From NCBI RefSeq assembly GCF_005405385.1, contig NZ_BJDY01000003.1, positions 62,001 through 126,000 on the forward strand: a DNA stretch of 64,000 bases. The letters are read 5' to 3'. The stretch comes from Lactiplantibacillus mudanjiangensis (GTDB taxonomy: Bacteria; Bacillota; Bacilli; Lactobacillales; Lactobacillaceae). Positions 32,576 through 42,335 of the stretch are shown piece by piece; position 1 is the first letter of the stretch, and every line of letters starts with the position of its first letter. Both the position numbers and the translations under genes were made by a program. The notes below the pieces were generated by a model that saw only the letters and a program-made list of their open reading frames with translations, did no database searches and had not been told where the DNA came from.

Positions 32576-33931
32576 ATGAAAGTTATCGTTATTGGCTGTA
32601 CCCATGCTGGGACCGCAGCTGTTAATCAGATTTTAGCAAGTGATCCGACCACCGAAGTAACCGTCTATGAACGGAATGATAATGTTTCCTTCCTATCCTG
32701 TGGGATCGCCTTATACTTAGGCGGTGAAGTCAAAGATCCTCAAGGGCTCTTCTATTCAAGTCCAGAAAAACTCGCTGAACTTGGTGCGACCGTCCATATG
32801 CAACATGATGTCACGGATATTGATACCACTGCTCATACCGTCACAGTTAAAGATTTAGTTAGCGGTGACGAAAAAACTGATCATTACGACAAATTAGTAG
32901 TAACAACTGGTTCATGGCCAATTATTCCGCCAATTGATGGTATTGATAACCCTAATGTTTACCTCTGCAAGAACTGGCAACATGCCCAAAAGCTCTGGGA
33001 CGACGCCAAAGACGCCAAACGTGTCATCGTCATTGGCGGGGGCTACATCGGGACTGAACTCGTTGAAGCTTACCAACGTCAAGGTAAAGAAGTGACCTTG
33101 ATTGATGGGTTACCACGCATTTTAAACAAATACTTAGATACCGAATTTACGGATCGCATTCAAAAAGACTTCACCGATCGTGGCATCAAGCTCGCACTTA
33201 ATCAAATGGTTCAAAGTTTCAGCGATGCCGCTGATGGTGGCGTCACTGTCACAACTGATCAAGGCGACTATACTGCTGATATGGCGATCCTCTGTGTTGG
33301 TTTCCGACCAAATACTGGCTTGCTAAAAGGCAAAGTCGATATGAACAAAAATGGCTCAATCATGACTAATGATTACATGCAAACATCTGATCCTGACATT
33401 TACGGTGCTGGGGACTCGGTTGCGGTTCACTACAACCCAACTCATAAAGATGCTTATATTCCATTAGCGACAAATGCTGTTCGACAAGGAACATTAGTTG
33501 GGTTAAACATCTTCAAACCAACGCGGAAATACATGGGCACTCAGTCAACTTCTGGCTTAATGTTATTTGACACCACCATCGTGGCTTCCGGGATGACCCT
33601 CGAACATGCTAAATTGGAAAATATCCCAGCCGCAGCAGTGACCGTTGAAGACAACTACCGGCCAGAATTTATGCCAACGACGACACCAGTGCTCATGCAA
33701 CTAGTCTACAACCCAGAAACTCGGGCAATTTTAGGCGCACAATTCATGAGCAAATATGATGTCTCGCAATCAGCGAATACTATTTCTGTGATGATTCAAA
33801 ACGAAAACACCATCGATGATCTTGGTTTTGTCGATATGTTCTTCCAACCACAATTCGACCGGCCATTTAACTACTTGAACATTTTAGGTCAAGCCGCAAT
33901 TGCTCAAGAAGCTAACAAAGTTACCAACTAA
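32576..33931 (+). CDS. nox: NADH oxidase, FAD- and cysteine-dependent (Nox)
   Basis: 451 residues from the ATG at 32576 (AAGGAG 9 bases upstream). It belongs to the pyridine-nucleotide-disulfide oxidoreductase class: FAD-binding VIVIGCTHAGTAAV, single redox Cys42 in SFLSCGIALY, NADH-binding VIVIGGGYIGTELVE, second FAD contact DIYGAGDSV and a C-terminal dimer domain. Water-forming NADH oxidases and NADH peroxidases share this layout; the close CoA-disulfide reductases do too. In lactobacilli it regenerates NAD in air. It ends at a strong terminator. Confidence 0.93.
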   Translation: MKVIVIGCTHAGTAAVNQILASDPTTEVTVYERNDNVSFLSCGIALYLGGEVKDPQGLFYSSPEKLAELGATVHMQHDVTDIDTTAHTVTVKDLVSGDEKTDHYDKLVVTTGSWPIIPPIDGIDNPNVYLCKNWQHAQKLWDDAKDAKRVIVIGGGYIGTELVEAYQRQGKEVTLIDGLPRILNKYLDTEFTDRIQKDFTDRGIKLALNQMVQSFSDAADGGVTVTTDQGDYTADMAILCVGFRPNTGLLKGKVDMNKNGSIMTNDYMQTSDPDIYGAGDSVAVHYNPTHKDAYIPLATNAVRQGTLVGLNIFKPTRKYMGTQSTSGLMLFDTTIVASGMTLEHAKLENIPAAAVTVEDNYRPEFMPTTTPVLMQLVYNPETRAILGAQFMSKYDVSQSANTISVMIQNENTIDDLGFVDMFFQPQFDRPFNYLNILGQAAIAQEANKVTN

Positions 33932-33939
33932 CTTATCTG

Positions 33940-33978
33940 CACTAAAAAAGCTAACCCACGTGGTTAGCTTTTTTAGTG
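33940..33978. terminator. Bidirectional terminator after nox
   Basis: A perfect 17-bp stem (arm CACTAAAAAAGCTAACC) with a 5-nt loop. Confidence 0.9.
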
Positions 33979-33998
33979 GTTATCTAGTTGCTTTAATA

Positions 33999-34031
33999 CT
34001 TGCCACCTACCATTCGCTCGCGTAGGTGACT
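33999..34031 (+). repeat. Intergenic palindromic repeat, copy K (minimal remnant)
   Basis: Only the outer flanks of the two palindromes remain: CTTGCCACCTACCATTCGC is fused to TCGCGTAGGTGAC. Everything between and both terminal repeats are gone. It lies between the convergent nox and lectin-WxL genes. Confidence 0.6.
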
Positions 34032-34048
34032 AATCGGCTAATTATTGA

Positions 34049-36193
34049 TTAGCTTGGTGCATCTGATAACGTCCAGGTCACGGTCCCAGAATAGTTACCT
34101 GGCACGGCCCCGGCATTTGTATCAAAGAACATCCCGGTATCGCTCCCCCACTGTTTAGTGACATCATAGTCATCCGTATCACTGGTGGATTCATGGCTAT
34201 CGATCTTAACCGCTTCATTGTTAATCTCGGTTGCTTTGCCATTTTGCTTGTAAACAAGTTGACCACGAACGGCTTGACCATCTTCATTCGTAAACGTTGT
34301 GGCACTAGCTTGTAATTGCCAGCTCGATCCCTTACCGCGTTCGTCACTGACTACCAAGGCCCAGTCATCAGCGCGATCAGCGGTTTGAGCCTTACCATTT
34401 AAGGTAACGGCACTAAAATTACTTTTGCTAGCAACCGTTTTAAACCCAAGTTCACCACTTTTAACAGTGATAGTTGCCGTAATTTCCTCAGATTCGTTTT
34501 CGTCATCATCCTCAACATAACCGACTAACGTATTCTTACCAACATTCAAGTCATCAGCAGCAATCGTATAATCAAACATACCGGATTCATCGTCATCACT
34601 CATCTTAAAATCATCAATTTTTTTACCATTTAAGGTTAGATGAACTGTGATTTTACTATTGGTCAGCTGTTCAGAGCCTTCACCGAAGACTAAGCCACGA
34701 ACTTTAGCATCCGTTCCTTTATCAACCGTTTGCGTCCCTTTCATCCAATAGAAACTAATATCTTGTTTAACCGTAATAATATAGTCAGGAGCTGTCGTAT
34801 CAGTTTCAAAATTATTACTCGTAAACGTGGCTTTAGTGGCCGTCGTTTGACTGTTGATCTTCACCGTATCAGCAGTCCCCGTCAAGGTAATCTTAGCTGT
34901 CGTATTTTCAGCCGTTAACGCTTGATTTAACGTAAAGCTCAGCGTCTCCGGGCTACCATCTGGAACAGTCACGGTTTGAGTGTCGCCATTCGCGTATTCA
35001 ACCACCGCTTTCGTAAAGGTCACGTTTTTAGGTAGGTTAATTTTGGCTTCAACATTTTCCCAATCTTGCTGACTACTGGCATCATACGTTAACGTGTAGT
35101 CATATTTCAGACCGTCTTGGGCCTTCACTTTTGTATCAGTGGTCACAGTTTTATTTTTCGTCGTATCCGTGACTTTCACATCAGCTTCTGCCGACATCAA
35201 GTTCGGAATCTCTTCGAAAACGACGAAACTATTACCGGCGTTCCCAACAGTGTCGCCAATTAGTCCCCAACGAATCATCCCGTCACTAGTATTGAGCTTA
35301 CTTTTATCAATCGTTTCCGTTTGCGTAATCGCGCTGGCATTTTCGGTACCGTCAGCATTAAGATCATTGTACGCATAGGTCATGGTGCTGGCACTAGCAT
35401 CCCATTTCAAGGTCAAATGATGCCATTGCCCATCCGTCATACTCAAACTTGGCTTAGGATTTTGATGGTTCTGCGTAAAGAAATATCGGGTCACTAGCCC
35501 TAAACTCAATATTGAGCTGGCACTGTCAGACTGATATTGACTCGCTTCACCCGGATAACCAGAAGCGATGTGTTGACCCTTAATGCCAGAGTCAAATGAC
35601 ACCCCAGAACCCGCATCACTAAACGATGTTGACGTATTAGCATAAGTGTCAAATTCTAGTGCCCAACTGTTTTGAATAGCTGTGGCTGCGATTTCAGACG
35701 CCTCTTTTCGCTTCGTATCATTATCGACACCCCAAACCCCCATCGTTTCACCGATAATCGTTTGTTTCGTGTACGTTGAAGCGGCACCCGTCCCATTGGC
35801 ATCGTTTTGCAGAACAAACGCTAAACCATCGCCAGCTTTACTCGTTGAAGCGCCATGATAGAGCCACATTTTAATCGTTGCATCTTCATTTAAATTTAAG
35901 CGATTAGCGTCCTTCGACCAGAAACCGCCTAGTTGTTTCTTGGCGCTCGTAAATTCAATGGCTTGCGTATTAGGAGCGGCCGAATTCGTGACCGTTTGGA
36001 TATTAGCCGAATTGCTCACGCCATTCGTAAAGGTCGTGGGTAAATCAAATAATTTATCTAATTGATTGAGCCCAGCCGGAGCTGTCGTGATGGGGGCCGC
36101 CGTAGCGTCGGCAGCCAGTGCTCGCGTGATACCCGTTCCCACACCAGCCAGGGCTACAAGCCCTGCTAATAATAGTTGCGTCCGTTTGCGCAT
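34049..36193 (-). CDS. Secreted L-type lectin-like protein with C-terminal WxL domain (CscC-like)
   Basis: 714 residues. After a signal peptide (cleavage after ALAA, about residue 28) comes an L-type (legume-like) lectin domain at about residues 45-335 (GGFWSK, GDGLAFVLQND, WALEFDTY), then two Ig-like repeat regions (about 335-590) and a WxL domain with SSWQL and the C-terminal GTVTWTLSDA. WxL domains bind peptidoglycan without covalent linkage. The protein probably recognises glycans on host, plant or neighbouring cells. It is the last gene of csc cluster 1. Confidence 0.9.
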   Translation of the reverse strand: MRKRTQLLLAGLVALAGVGTGITRALAADATAAPITTAPAGLNQLDKLFDLPTTFTNGVSNSANIQTVTNSAAPNTQAIEFTSAKKQLGGFWSKDANRLNLNEDATIKMWLYHGASTSKAGDGLAFVLQNDANGTGAASTYTKQTIIGETMGVWGVDNDTKRKEASEIAATAIQNSWALEFDTYANTSTSFSDAGSGVSFDSGIKGQHIASGYPGEASQYQSDSASSILSLGLVTRYFFTQNHQNPKPSLSMTDGQWHHLTLKWDASASTMTYAYNDLNADGTENASAITQTETIDKSKLNTSDGMIRWGLIGDTVGNAGNSFVVFEEIPNLMSAEADVKVTDTTKNKTVTTDTKVKAQDGLKYDYTLTYDASSQQDWENVEAKINLPKNVTFTKAVVEYANGDTQTVTVPDGSPETLSFTLNQALTAENTTAKITLTGTADTVKINSQTTATKATFTSNNFETDTTAPDYIITVKQDISFYWMKGTQTVDKGTDAKVRGLVFGEGSEQLTNSKITVHLTLNGKKIDDFKMSDDDESGMFDYTIAADDLNVGKNTLVGYVEDDDENESEEITATITVKSGELGFKTVASKSNFSAVTLNGKAQTADRADDWALVVSDERGKGSSWQLQASATTFTNEDGQAVRGQLVYKQNGKATEINNEAVKIDSHESTSDTDDYDVTKQWGSDTGMFFDTNAGAVPGNYSGTVTWTLSDAPS

Positions 36194-36223
36194 GGTTTAC
36201 CGCTCCCTTCATCATGAGTTAAC

Positions 36224-37243
36224 TTAATCCTGGTTCTTACGACGATTCTTAACTAGTAACCAAATTACAACACCCAGCAAGAGGACAATGACAATTCCGA
36301 AACCGACAAACCACCAGAAGTAATTAGTTGATTTTGGTTGATTAATTGCCGTGTTGTTCAATTGTTTAGCTTTCTGTTCACTAATGGTAAAGTTGCGCGT
36401 GAAGTTCCACTTATACTTGCCATCACTAGCGGTGGCGGTTAAATGCAACGTATAGTTACCAGCTTTGAGTTGTTTATTACCATCGCCAATTGCAAAATTA
36501 AAGCTACTGTTAGGCGCCATCGCCATATTTTCTTTTGTCGTTGAGAGAACCTTTTTATCTGAATTAACCGCCGTCACGTAACTCGTCACTTTCAACCCAT
36601 GCATAATGACAGGTTGCGTATTTTGGAGTTTTGCCGTGACATAATTTTGATAATTGATCTGTTTAGCTTTAATATCGATTAACTTCATGACTGGCTTAGT
36701 CGTAATTTTTTTAGTTTCTCGTAATTGCAGTCCAATGACATAGGCATATTGATTACGAATTGAGACACCGCTTGTCTTCTTGGCCTTATCTAAAACTTGG
36801 GTGATATTGATGCCACCCAAGGCAATCCCCTTAAAGGATTTTTCTGGGACGATCAGTTTAATCTGAACCTTTTTTGTTGATTTAGCGGCCACCGTCACGG
36901 TTGATGCCTTTGAAACCGCATCATTCAAATTAAACGTCAATGATGAATCGGCCTTAGCCTTAGGTTGACTATAATCAATGACCCCATTACCATTCGTAAC
37001 CGCCCGATTCGTTGAAATCCGGTATTGATGTTGTTTACTGTCACTATTCTTAATATGAATAGTTAGTGTCTGTTTTTGGCCGGGTTTCACTTTCAAATCA
37101 AAATACGTGGTTCCTTGCGTGATTTGATTCTTAGGCAAATCTGTCGTGACCTTGTAATTTAAACTATCTGCCTTAGCAACAATTCCTAAACAACCCCAAA
37201 CAACACTCATTAACAACATTAATTGCCAGATTTTCTTTTTCAT
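36224..37243 (-). CDS. DUF916/DUF3324 WxL-interacting protein (CscA-like)
   Basis: 339 residues from the ATG at 37243 (AAAGG upstream). A signal peptide, an N-terminal DUF916 domain (TYFDLKVKPGQKQTL, about residues 50-160), a DUF3324 domain to about residue 290 and a C-terminal membrane anchor (YFWWFVGFGIVIVLLLGVV then basic residues). Such proteins bind both peptidoglycan and WxL proteins and tether the surface complex. It belongs to csc cluster 1 between the WxL and lectin genes. Confidence 0.9.
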   Translation of the reverse strand: MKKKIWQLMLLMSVVWGCLGIVAKADSLNYKVTTDLPKNQITQGTTYFDLKVKPGQKQTLTIHIKNSDSKQHQYRISTNRAVTNGNGVIDYSQPKAKADSSLTFNLNDAVSKASTVTVAAKSTKKVQIKLIVPEKSFKGIALGGINITQVLDKAKKTSGVSIRNQYAYVIGLQLRETKKITTKPVMKLIDIKAKQINYQNYVTAKLQNTQPVIMHGLKVTSYVTAVNSDKKVLSTTKENMAMAPNSSFNFAIGDGNKQLKAGNYTLHLTATASDGKYKWNFTRNFTISEQKAKQLNNTAINQPKSTNYFWWFVGFGIVIVLLLGVVIWLLVKNRRKNQD

Positions 37244-37326
37244 ATAAGTTACCTTTCCTTTTTTCAAAAGTGACGAGCTATGTATTTGGGTAATTACGAA
37301 TCGTAATTACCCCCTAAACTTACTAT

Positions 37327-38007
37327 CTATGAACTGGGTGCATCAGTTAGCATCCAGGTCATCGTGCCTTGATAATCACCTGTGGTTAATTGAGTATCAT
37401 GAATTGTCAGCTTGGTCGCTGGATTGCTTTGATTGAGTACCAACAACCATGTTCCAATCCCAGCATTTTTATCCGCTACCAACACATTATTGACTTGCCC
37501 AGCTGTTAGTTGACGAGAAACCAATTGCGGCGCCGCGCTCACGTTAGTACTGGCAGCCTTTATTTTTACCGCACCCAGGTCAATCGATGTGGCCAGTGTT
37601 TGCTTGCCATTCGACGGGGCTTCCGGTACGACCTGTAGTGTCCAACCAGCACCAGTGTCACGGCGATCCGTCACTTGGACCATTGCTAACTGATTTTTAG
37701 CGGCCACCGTTACTGGACCACTACTGACACTAGTTGCTTCAAAGGTCAAATTACTAATGAAGTCAATTGTCAGGCTACCTTTTGAGCCAGTGCCTGAATT
37801 TCCCGGATCAACCGAGTCCCCAGGATAAGGCTTGGATGGGTCATTCGGATCAACCGGTGTGACCGCAGTTTCATCATTATTAGGGGCTAGTTCAATTTGG
37901 ACCGGCGACTGTTGAGCCGCTTGGACCGGTGTGACGAGCCCACTACCAATGACTGCTAAGCTCCCACAACTCAATAACCACCACGTCAAATGTTTAAACT
38001 TGCTCAT
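37327..38007 (-). CDS. WxL domain surface protein (CscB-like)
   Basis: 226 residues. Signal peptide, a Pro/Asp-rich spacer (about residues 47-75) and a WxL domain whose paired motifs are AGWTLQV and the C-terminal TWMLTDAPSS. Likely held at the wall with its neighbours. GAGGTG precedes the ATG. It is the third gene of csc cluster 1. Confidence 0.9.
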   Translation of the reverse strand: MSKFKHLTWWLLSCGSLAVIGSGLVTPVQAAQQSPVQIELAPNNDETAVTPVDPNDPSKPYPGDSVDPGNSGTGSKGSLTIDFISNLTFEATSVSSGPVTVAAKNQLAMVQVTDRRDTGAGWTLQVVPEAPSNGKQTLATSIDLGAVKIKAASTNVSAAPQLVSRQLTAGQVNNVLVADKNAGIGTWLLVLNQSNPATKLTIHDTQLTTGDYQGTMTWMLTDAPSS

Positions 38008-38046
38008 GGTCGCACCTCAAGGTTAATACCGTTCTTAACCTAACGC

Positions 38047-38622
38047 TTACTTCGTATCTGGCGTATTCGTCAAACTCCAGGTGATGGTTGACGTGTAATT
38101 GTCGGCCACGTTACCAGCCGGAACGTAGAGTGACACATCACCTTTATCATGGGTCATGGTAAATTCACCGACCCCTTCGCCTTTAGTCGCAACCAAGATA
38201 TTGCTATTTTCCGTGGTTATTTCAAAGTCTTGCGTAGTTGGTGTCTTTGAGGCATTGCCAGTATCTGTTGCAGCAACCGTCCCATTGGCGAAAGTAATCT
38301 TTTCACCCTTCATACTTGTATTTGAACCAGTAAACGCGGTCCGTTTAGCTTGAACGGCCCAACCATCTGAACTACCAGGGTTGGTTACTTGAACATTGCC
38401 ACTCACACTTTCAGCGGTATAAGTCTTGGTTTCTTTTGAGTTCACATGTGATCCAAAGTTAACGCCGGGAACGGCATCCAAGGTCACATCCTTGTTATCT
38501 TCATCTTGCGTTAATTCAATATTAGCTTCTGTATCCTTTGTTGAGTCATCAGCATGGGCAGCCAAGGGTAGTGCAGTTAATAGTGAGAGACTGAAAACTA
38601 AAGTTCCTACATATTTCTTCAT
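38047..38622 (-). CDS. WxL domain surface protein (CscB-like)
   Basis: 191 residues from the ATG at 38622, placed by AAAGGAG and by the start of a normal signal peptide (MKKYVGTLVFSLSLL, cleavage after AHA). The WxL domain shows DGWAVQA near the middle and STITWSLTNT at the end. Its start overlaps the stop of the upstream small anchor-protein gene (TGATG), so the two are translationally coupled. Confidence 0.9.
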   Translation of the reverse strand: MKKYVGTLVFSLSLLTALPLAAHADDSTKDTEANIELTQDEDNKDVTLDAVPGVNFGSHVNSKETKTYTAESVSGNVQVTNPGSSDGWAVQAKRTAFTGSNTSMKGEKITFANGTVAATDTGNASKTPTTQDFEITTENSNILVATKGEGVGEFTMTHDKGDVSLYVPAGNVADNYTSTITWSLTNTPDTK

Positions 38623-38906
38623 CACGATTGCTCCTTTATTTGTTGATGGCGATTCCACCATAGTTTGATTAGTAGCCCGACTAGACAAGTGATTAGCAAA
38701 GCAAAACCACATAATATCCATTGTTGCAATTCATTCATCTGTGGTAAAACACCGGATAGTGGTCCAGGATTAATTTGATCACCTGAGACCGTCGTACTAC
38801 CAGGTGACGCGACTGTTACATGATATGTGCTTTGTTGGACATCGGCTGAAGCGGCTAAAGTTGTCCAACCACTTACAAGACCAAGTATCCCTAGCAACCA
38901 GCGCAT
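38622..38906 (-). CDS. Small LPxTG-like sortase-anchored protein (CscD-like)
   Basis: 94 residues from the ATG at 38906. Signal peptide (MRWLLGILGLVSGW), a short extracellular spacer, an LPQMNE sorting-type motif, a membrane segment and a basic tail. Sortase motifs in this group are usually LPQTxE; Met replaces Thr here, so anchoring is uncertain. The first gene of csc cluster 1. Confidence 0.78.
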   Translation of the reverse strand: MRWLLGILGLVSGWTTLAASADVQQSTYHVTVASPGSTTVSGDQINPGPLSGVLPQMNELQQWILCGFALLITCLVGLLIKLWWNRHQQIKEQS

Positions 38907-38938
38907 ATAACCCATCACTCCTTTCGCTTCGTTATACA

Positions 38939-38967
38939 ATTATCTTAGTCACGCTATCTATCGACAA
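38939..38967 (-). promoter_or_regulatory. Promoter of csc cluster 1
   Basis: On the minus strand TTGTCG (-35, 38962-38967) and GATAAT (-10, 38939-38944) with an exact 17-bp spacer, 33 bp before the first start codon. Confidence 0.68.
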
Positions 38968-39543
38968 CGACCGATAAGTTTCGACCAACCGGTCCCTATC
39001 AGCAACGAAAATATATCATGTAATCGGAATCATTGTCAATTGATGAAACGCCTTAACTAACGTTCTAAATGGCTATTTTAACGGCTTTTTTGGCAATCTC
39101 TCATATTCATAAAAACATAAAATGATTTATATAAACTACCGCAATCAGTTTAACATCAGTGTTTGTAAGTTATCAAAAAAATCTACGGCTTAGAATTTAT
39201 TGACCCGCTTAACCAATGAAATTGTTAACATTATATTTTTGTTAGATTTTAATGTGAATATCTATTAGTTATTATTTTGAGTTTGTATAACTATTTAAAA
39301 AGCCCATTTTCTCAATGATATCGGATTCATTGTTTATATAAGTTGTTTTAAAAAAGCAACCATTCCTATTAAACCCGTAAAATAGCATCTATAACATTGA
39401 CGTTTCTAACCTTTAGCTCACCGTTTAGATTAAAACTTACTATAAAAACAGCAAAATTAACTCAACCGTAATATCACCGTTATTAAGCTTAATCAAGCCT
39501 ATGCTATACTAAAAGTACTTATTATACGAAAGCAGGAACGGAT
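38968..39543. other. AT-rich non-coding region between csc cluster 1 and a tetR-family gene
   Basis: About 575 bp with no supported gene. The right end carries an extended -10, TGCTATACT (39502-39510), and an 8-bp palindrome AAGTACTT (39513-39520) for the TetR gene. The AT-rich middle, with runs of T and A, resembles DNA bound by global silencers or acting as an UP region. No RNA structure is evident. Confidence 0.5.
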
Positions 39544-40128
39544 ATGCCCGCCAAGAAAACTTTTGATAACACCCAAGTCATCGACCAGATCATGCGGTTG
39601 TTTTGGCAAAATGGTTACTATCATACGTCAATGGATGAAATTGTCGCCACTAGCGGCGTTAAAAAACAAAGTCTTTATAACGCTTTAGGCGACAAGCACA
39701 CCCTTTATTTAAAGTCATTACAACATTATCACCAATTAATGCTAACTGCGACCACGCAAACGATGCAACAGCTTGAACAAAGTGGTGCTAGTCCCGTTGA
39801 TATTTTGATGGCACTCTTAACTCAAGGTTTAACCGCCACTGATCAACCAACTGGTGACCTCATCAATAACGCTGTCGTCGAATTCGCTACTAGTGATGCT
39901 GAGGTTAAACAACTCACCGATCAATTTTACGCTGATTATTTAACTTTACTTGCCTCTGTCATCTTAAAAGGACAAGCCAGCCAAACGATTATTGCCAACC
40001 AAGCTAGCATGCCATTAGCACAAGGCCTACTTGAAGCTCGAATCGGCCTGCAAACCCAATTACGGCGAGGGGCACAACCGGATCTAGCTCAACGACAACA
40101 ACTCTGGACGCGGTTGCTCTCAGTTTAA
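39544..40128 (+). CDS. TetR/AcrR family transcriptional regulator
   Basis: 194 residues. Helix-turn-helix at residues 10-55: QIMRLFWQNGYYHTSMDEI, SGVKKQSLYNALGDKHTLY. The C-terminal half resembles the YxaF/AcrR group whose ligands are unknown. It lies between two csc clusters and could control either, but nothing in the sequence proves it. The stop codon is one codon before repeat copy F, with no spacer bases. Confidence 0.88.
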   Translation: MPAKKTFDNTQVIDQIMRLFWQNGYYHTSMDEIVATSGVKKQSLYNALGDKHTLYLKSLQHYHQLMLTATTQTMQQLEQSGASPVDILMALLTQGLTATDQPTGDLINNAVVEFATSDAEVKQLTDQFYADYLTLLASVILKGQASQTIIANQASMPLAQGLLEARIGLQTQLRRGAQPDLAQRQQLWTRLLSV

Positions 40129-40599
40129 CTAAAGGTGAAAGTTAAGCTTGAGTCAGGCTAAATTTCCACCTACGCCAGCCAGTGATTCTGCCAGCTGTGG
40201 GGACCGGCTCCAGCCAAAGACCGGGCTTCCACCTCGCTTTTGAGCCTAGCCAAAACCGCTAGTCTCAAAAGTCGTCCACATCGTAAGCCCGGCAAAACCA
40301 TCCGGACTAACGATGTTTTCACGGCCGGCGCCATCACTGGCTGGCTCCGGTTATCTTGTAGTCGTTAATTGATTTAGTAACCATCATAGCCGAGAGTGAG
40401 CTCACATTGAGCCCAGCCGTGGGAGGCTCTTAGCGATTTATCGCTTATAGTCTGGCGCTTTTGAAACACGGGGTTGGTGGTTCAAAACGACGGTTCAGAC
40501 CGCTTTTTGGCTGAACCGGTCCACCCACAGCGTTCCGGCTCAAGGTGGGCGAATGGTAGGCGGCAAGTCGCTTCTATTTTTAATCATCACAACCTTTAG
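40129..40599 (-). repeat. Intergenic palindromic repeat, copy F (reverse orientation, both palindromes)
   Basis: It starts with CTAAAGGTGAAAGTTAAG and ends with CACAACCTTTAG. The flanks TCAGTTTAA (40120-40128) and TCAATTTAA (40600-40608) match at 8 of 9 positions, a probable target duplication that includes the stop codon of the tetR gene. Both compound palindromes are present. It lies between that gene and the convergent csc cluster 2. Confidence 0.87.
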
Positions 40600-40611
40600 T
40601 CAATTTAAAGT

Positions 40612-40660
40612 AAAATAGTGGGATAAAAGGCTATTCTTCGCCTTTTATCCCACTATTTTT
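40612..40660. terminator. Terminator of csc cluster 2
   Basis: A perfect 20-bp stem (40612-40631 with 40640-40659) and an 8-nt loop, with A and T tails on both sides. Confidence 0.9.
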
Positions 40661-40711
40661 CATTTGAAAATACCTTAGATCAGGCTAATTTTCTTTAACG
40701 ACTATCATCAG

Positions 40712-41761
40712 TTATTCTTTATCTTTTAGCTGTTGTTCTAAAGCTTTAATCCGTTTCTGCTTGCGATGAATGTACCAAATCAGCAATAACAGTAGCAAGA
40801 GTAATAACAAGCCTAAGAGCAACCACCGTAACCAGTGTGATTGCGGTAAATTAGCCCGCTGGTTGAGCTTATTAGCTTCATCGCTAGTAATCGTAAAGTC
40901 TTTCGTAAACGTCCAATGTTGCTTTTTAGACGTCACTTTTACCTTAGCCGTATATTTTCCCGCTTTAAGTTTGGTTTGACCAACTTGTAACGGTAATTTA
41001 TAAATCGAACTAGGGGCCATTTGACCATTGCTCGTTGTTTGTTGATAAACAACCTTTTGGCCACCGCGTTGATAAATCTTAACTTTAGTCTTCACTTGAT
41101 TTAAAAAGGCGGCCGTGTGATTTTCCAAAAACAAACTAATCGCATTGTGACCATTGGTTTGGCTAGCCTTAACCTTGCCTAACGTTAGGTTATTTTTGGT
41201 TAAGTCTTTGGTCCCATGCAAAACTGTCGCAATCGTATATGAATACTGATTACGTACTGCCATTGCCGATTTTGATTTTTGCTGATCAGCTGGTTTCAAA
41301 AAGGTTAAGCCCCCAACCAGCACACCACTAAATCGTTTTTTAGGCATTTTAACTTGATAAGTGACTGTTTTGGTGGCGCCTTTAGCCAAATGTAGCTTGC
41401 GTGTCTTAGTTGTCACCACTTGTTCAAAATTCGCCGGCAAATCAACGCTCAAATCACTTTTAATTTTTTTATATTCAACCACACCATGATTATTAGTCGT
41501 GGCTTTGGACACCGCCGTATTAACCGTAATCACGTGATCGCTAGTATTTTTGACTTTAACTGCAATATTGGTCGTTTGACCGGGCTTGAGCTTAAGATCA
41601 AAGTATGACACTTGCTGATTGACCTGCCGACTTGAACGCACTGCCGCTACTTCAAAACCGACACCGCTGTTCGCAGCTTGGGCTCCGGTAACCATCGCCA
41701 TTACGCCGATAATGACCGTCAATATTGTCAGTTTTACCCGACTAACCGTTAGTAACACCAT
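40712..41761 (-). CDS. DUF916/DUF3324 WxL-interacting protein (CscA-like)
   Basis: 349 residues. Signal peptide (LTILTVIIGVMAMV, cleavage after AQA), DUF916 (SYFDLKLKPGQTTNI), DUF3324 and a C-terminal anchor with a run of nine or more leucines, followed by a basic coiled tail. About the same length and layout as the homolog in cluster 1 but clearly diverged. It overlaps the upstream WxL gene by 20 bp and is the last gene of csc cluster 2. Confidence 0.9.
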   Translation of the reverse strand: MVLLTVSRVKLTILTVIIGVMAMVTGAQAANSGVGFEVAAVRSSRQVNQQVSYFDLKLKPGQTTNIAVKVKNTSDHVITVNTAVSKATTNNHGVVEYKKIKSDLSVDLPANFEQVVTTKTRKLHLAKGATKTVTYQVKMPKKRFSGVLVGGLTFLKPADQQKSKSAMAVRNQYSYTIATVLHGTKDLTKNNLTLGKVKASQTNGHNAISLFLENHTAAFLNQVKTKVKIYQRGGQKVVYQQTTSNGQMAPSSIYKLPLQVGQTKLKAGKYTAKVKVTSKKQHWTFTKDFTITSDEANKLNQRANLPQSHWLRWLLLGLLLLLLLLLLIWYIHRKQKRIKALEQQLKDKE

Positions 41762-42335
41762 CCGTTAGTTCCCAAGTTAAAGTCGTCGTATAGTTGCCTT
41801 GAACTTTAACCGTTGCACCTGGAACCGCTAATGTTGAACCGGAAATGTCGGCGATTGACTTCCCATTACCATTGCCTTCTGTGGCATACATCAACGTTGC
41901 TGACTGGTTGTCCGGCGTTAACGTTACCCCAGTCTTTACAGTTGACCCGACGCCCGTTGTTGAATCTGATCCTAATGTCCCATTTAACGTCATCGTCGCA
42001 TTATCTAATGTATGCGTCTTACTGTTGCTATCAGTATAACTAAATTGGCCAGTTTGAGCGACACCTAATGTCCAACCAGCATTGCTCCCACGCAAATCGT
42101 TAACCGTTGCTTGCGCTGTGGTATTCGTATTGCTATAAGTTTTATCGGCATTGCTAATCTCATTTGAGCCAAAATCCAAATTAGCCGTACTCAAATCTGT
42201 CCCACCATCATCAATAATCAAACTCCCAGCTTCAAAGCCAATCGTACCTGTAGAGGTAGAGTCAGCATTAGCTGTTACCGTTAAACCAGTTAATAACGCT
42301 GTGGCGAGCATGCCGCTTAAAAGTGCTTTTTTCAT
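41742..42335 (-). CDS. WxL domain surface protein (CscB-like)
   Basis: 197 residues. Signal peptide MKKALLSGMLATALL with cleavage after ANA. The WxL pair is AGWTLGV and TTLTWELTDG. It is rich in Thr, Ser, Asn and Gly and has no cysteine. Its ATG overlaps the stop of the small anchor gene by the ATGA arrangement. Confidence 0.9.
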   Translation of the reverse strand: MKKALLSGMLATALLTGLTVTANADSTSTGTIGFEAGSLIIDDGGTDLSTANLDFGSNEISNADKTYSNTNTTAQATVNDLRGSNAGWTLGVAQTGQFSYTDSNSKTHTLDNATMTLNGTLGSDSTTGVGSTVKTGVTLTPDNQSATLMYATEGNGNGKSIADISGSTLAVPGATVKVQGNYTTTLTWELTDGVTNG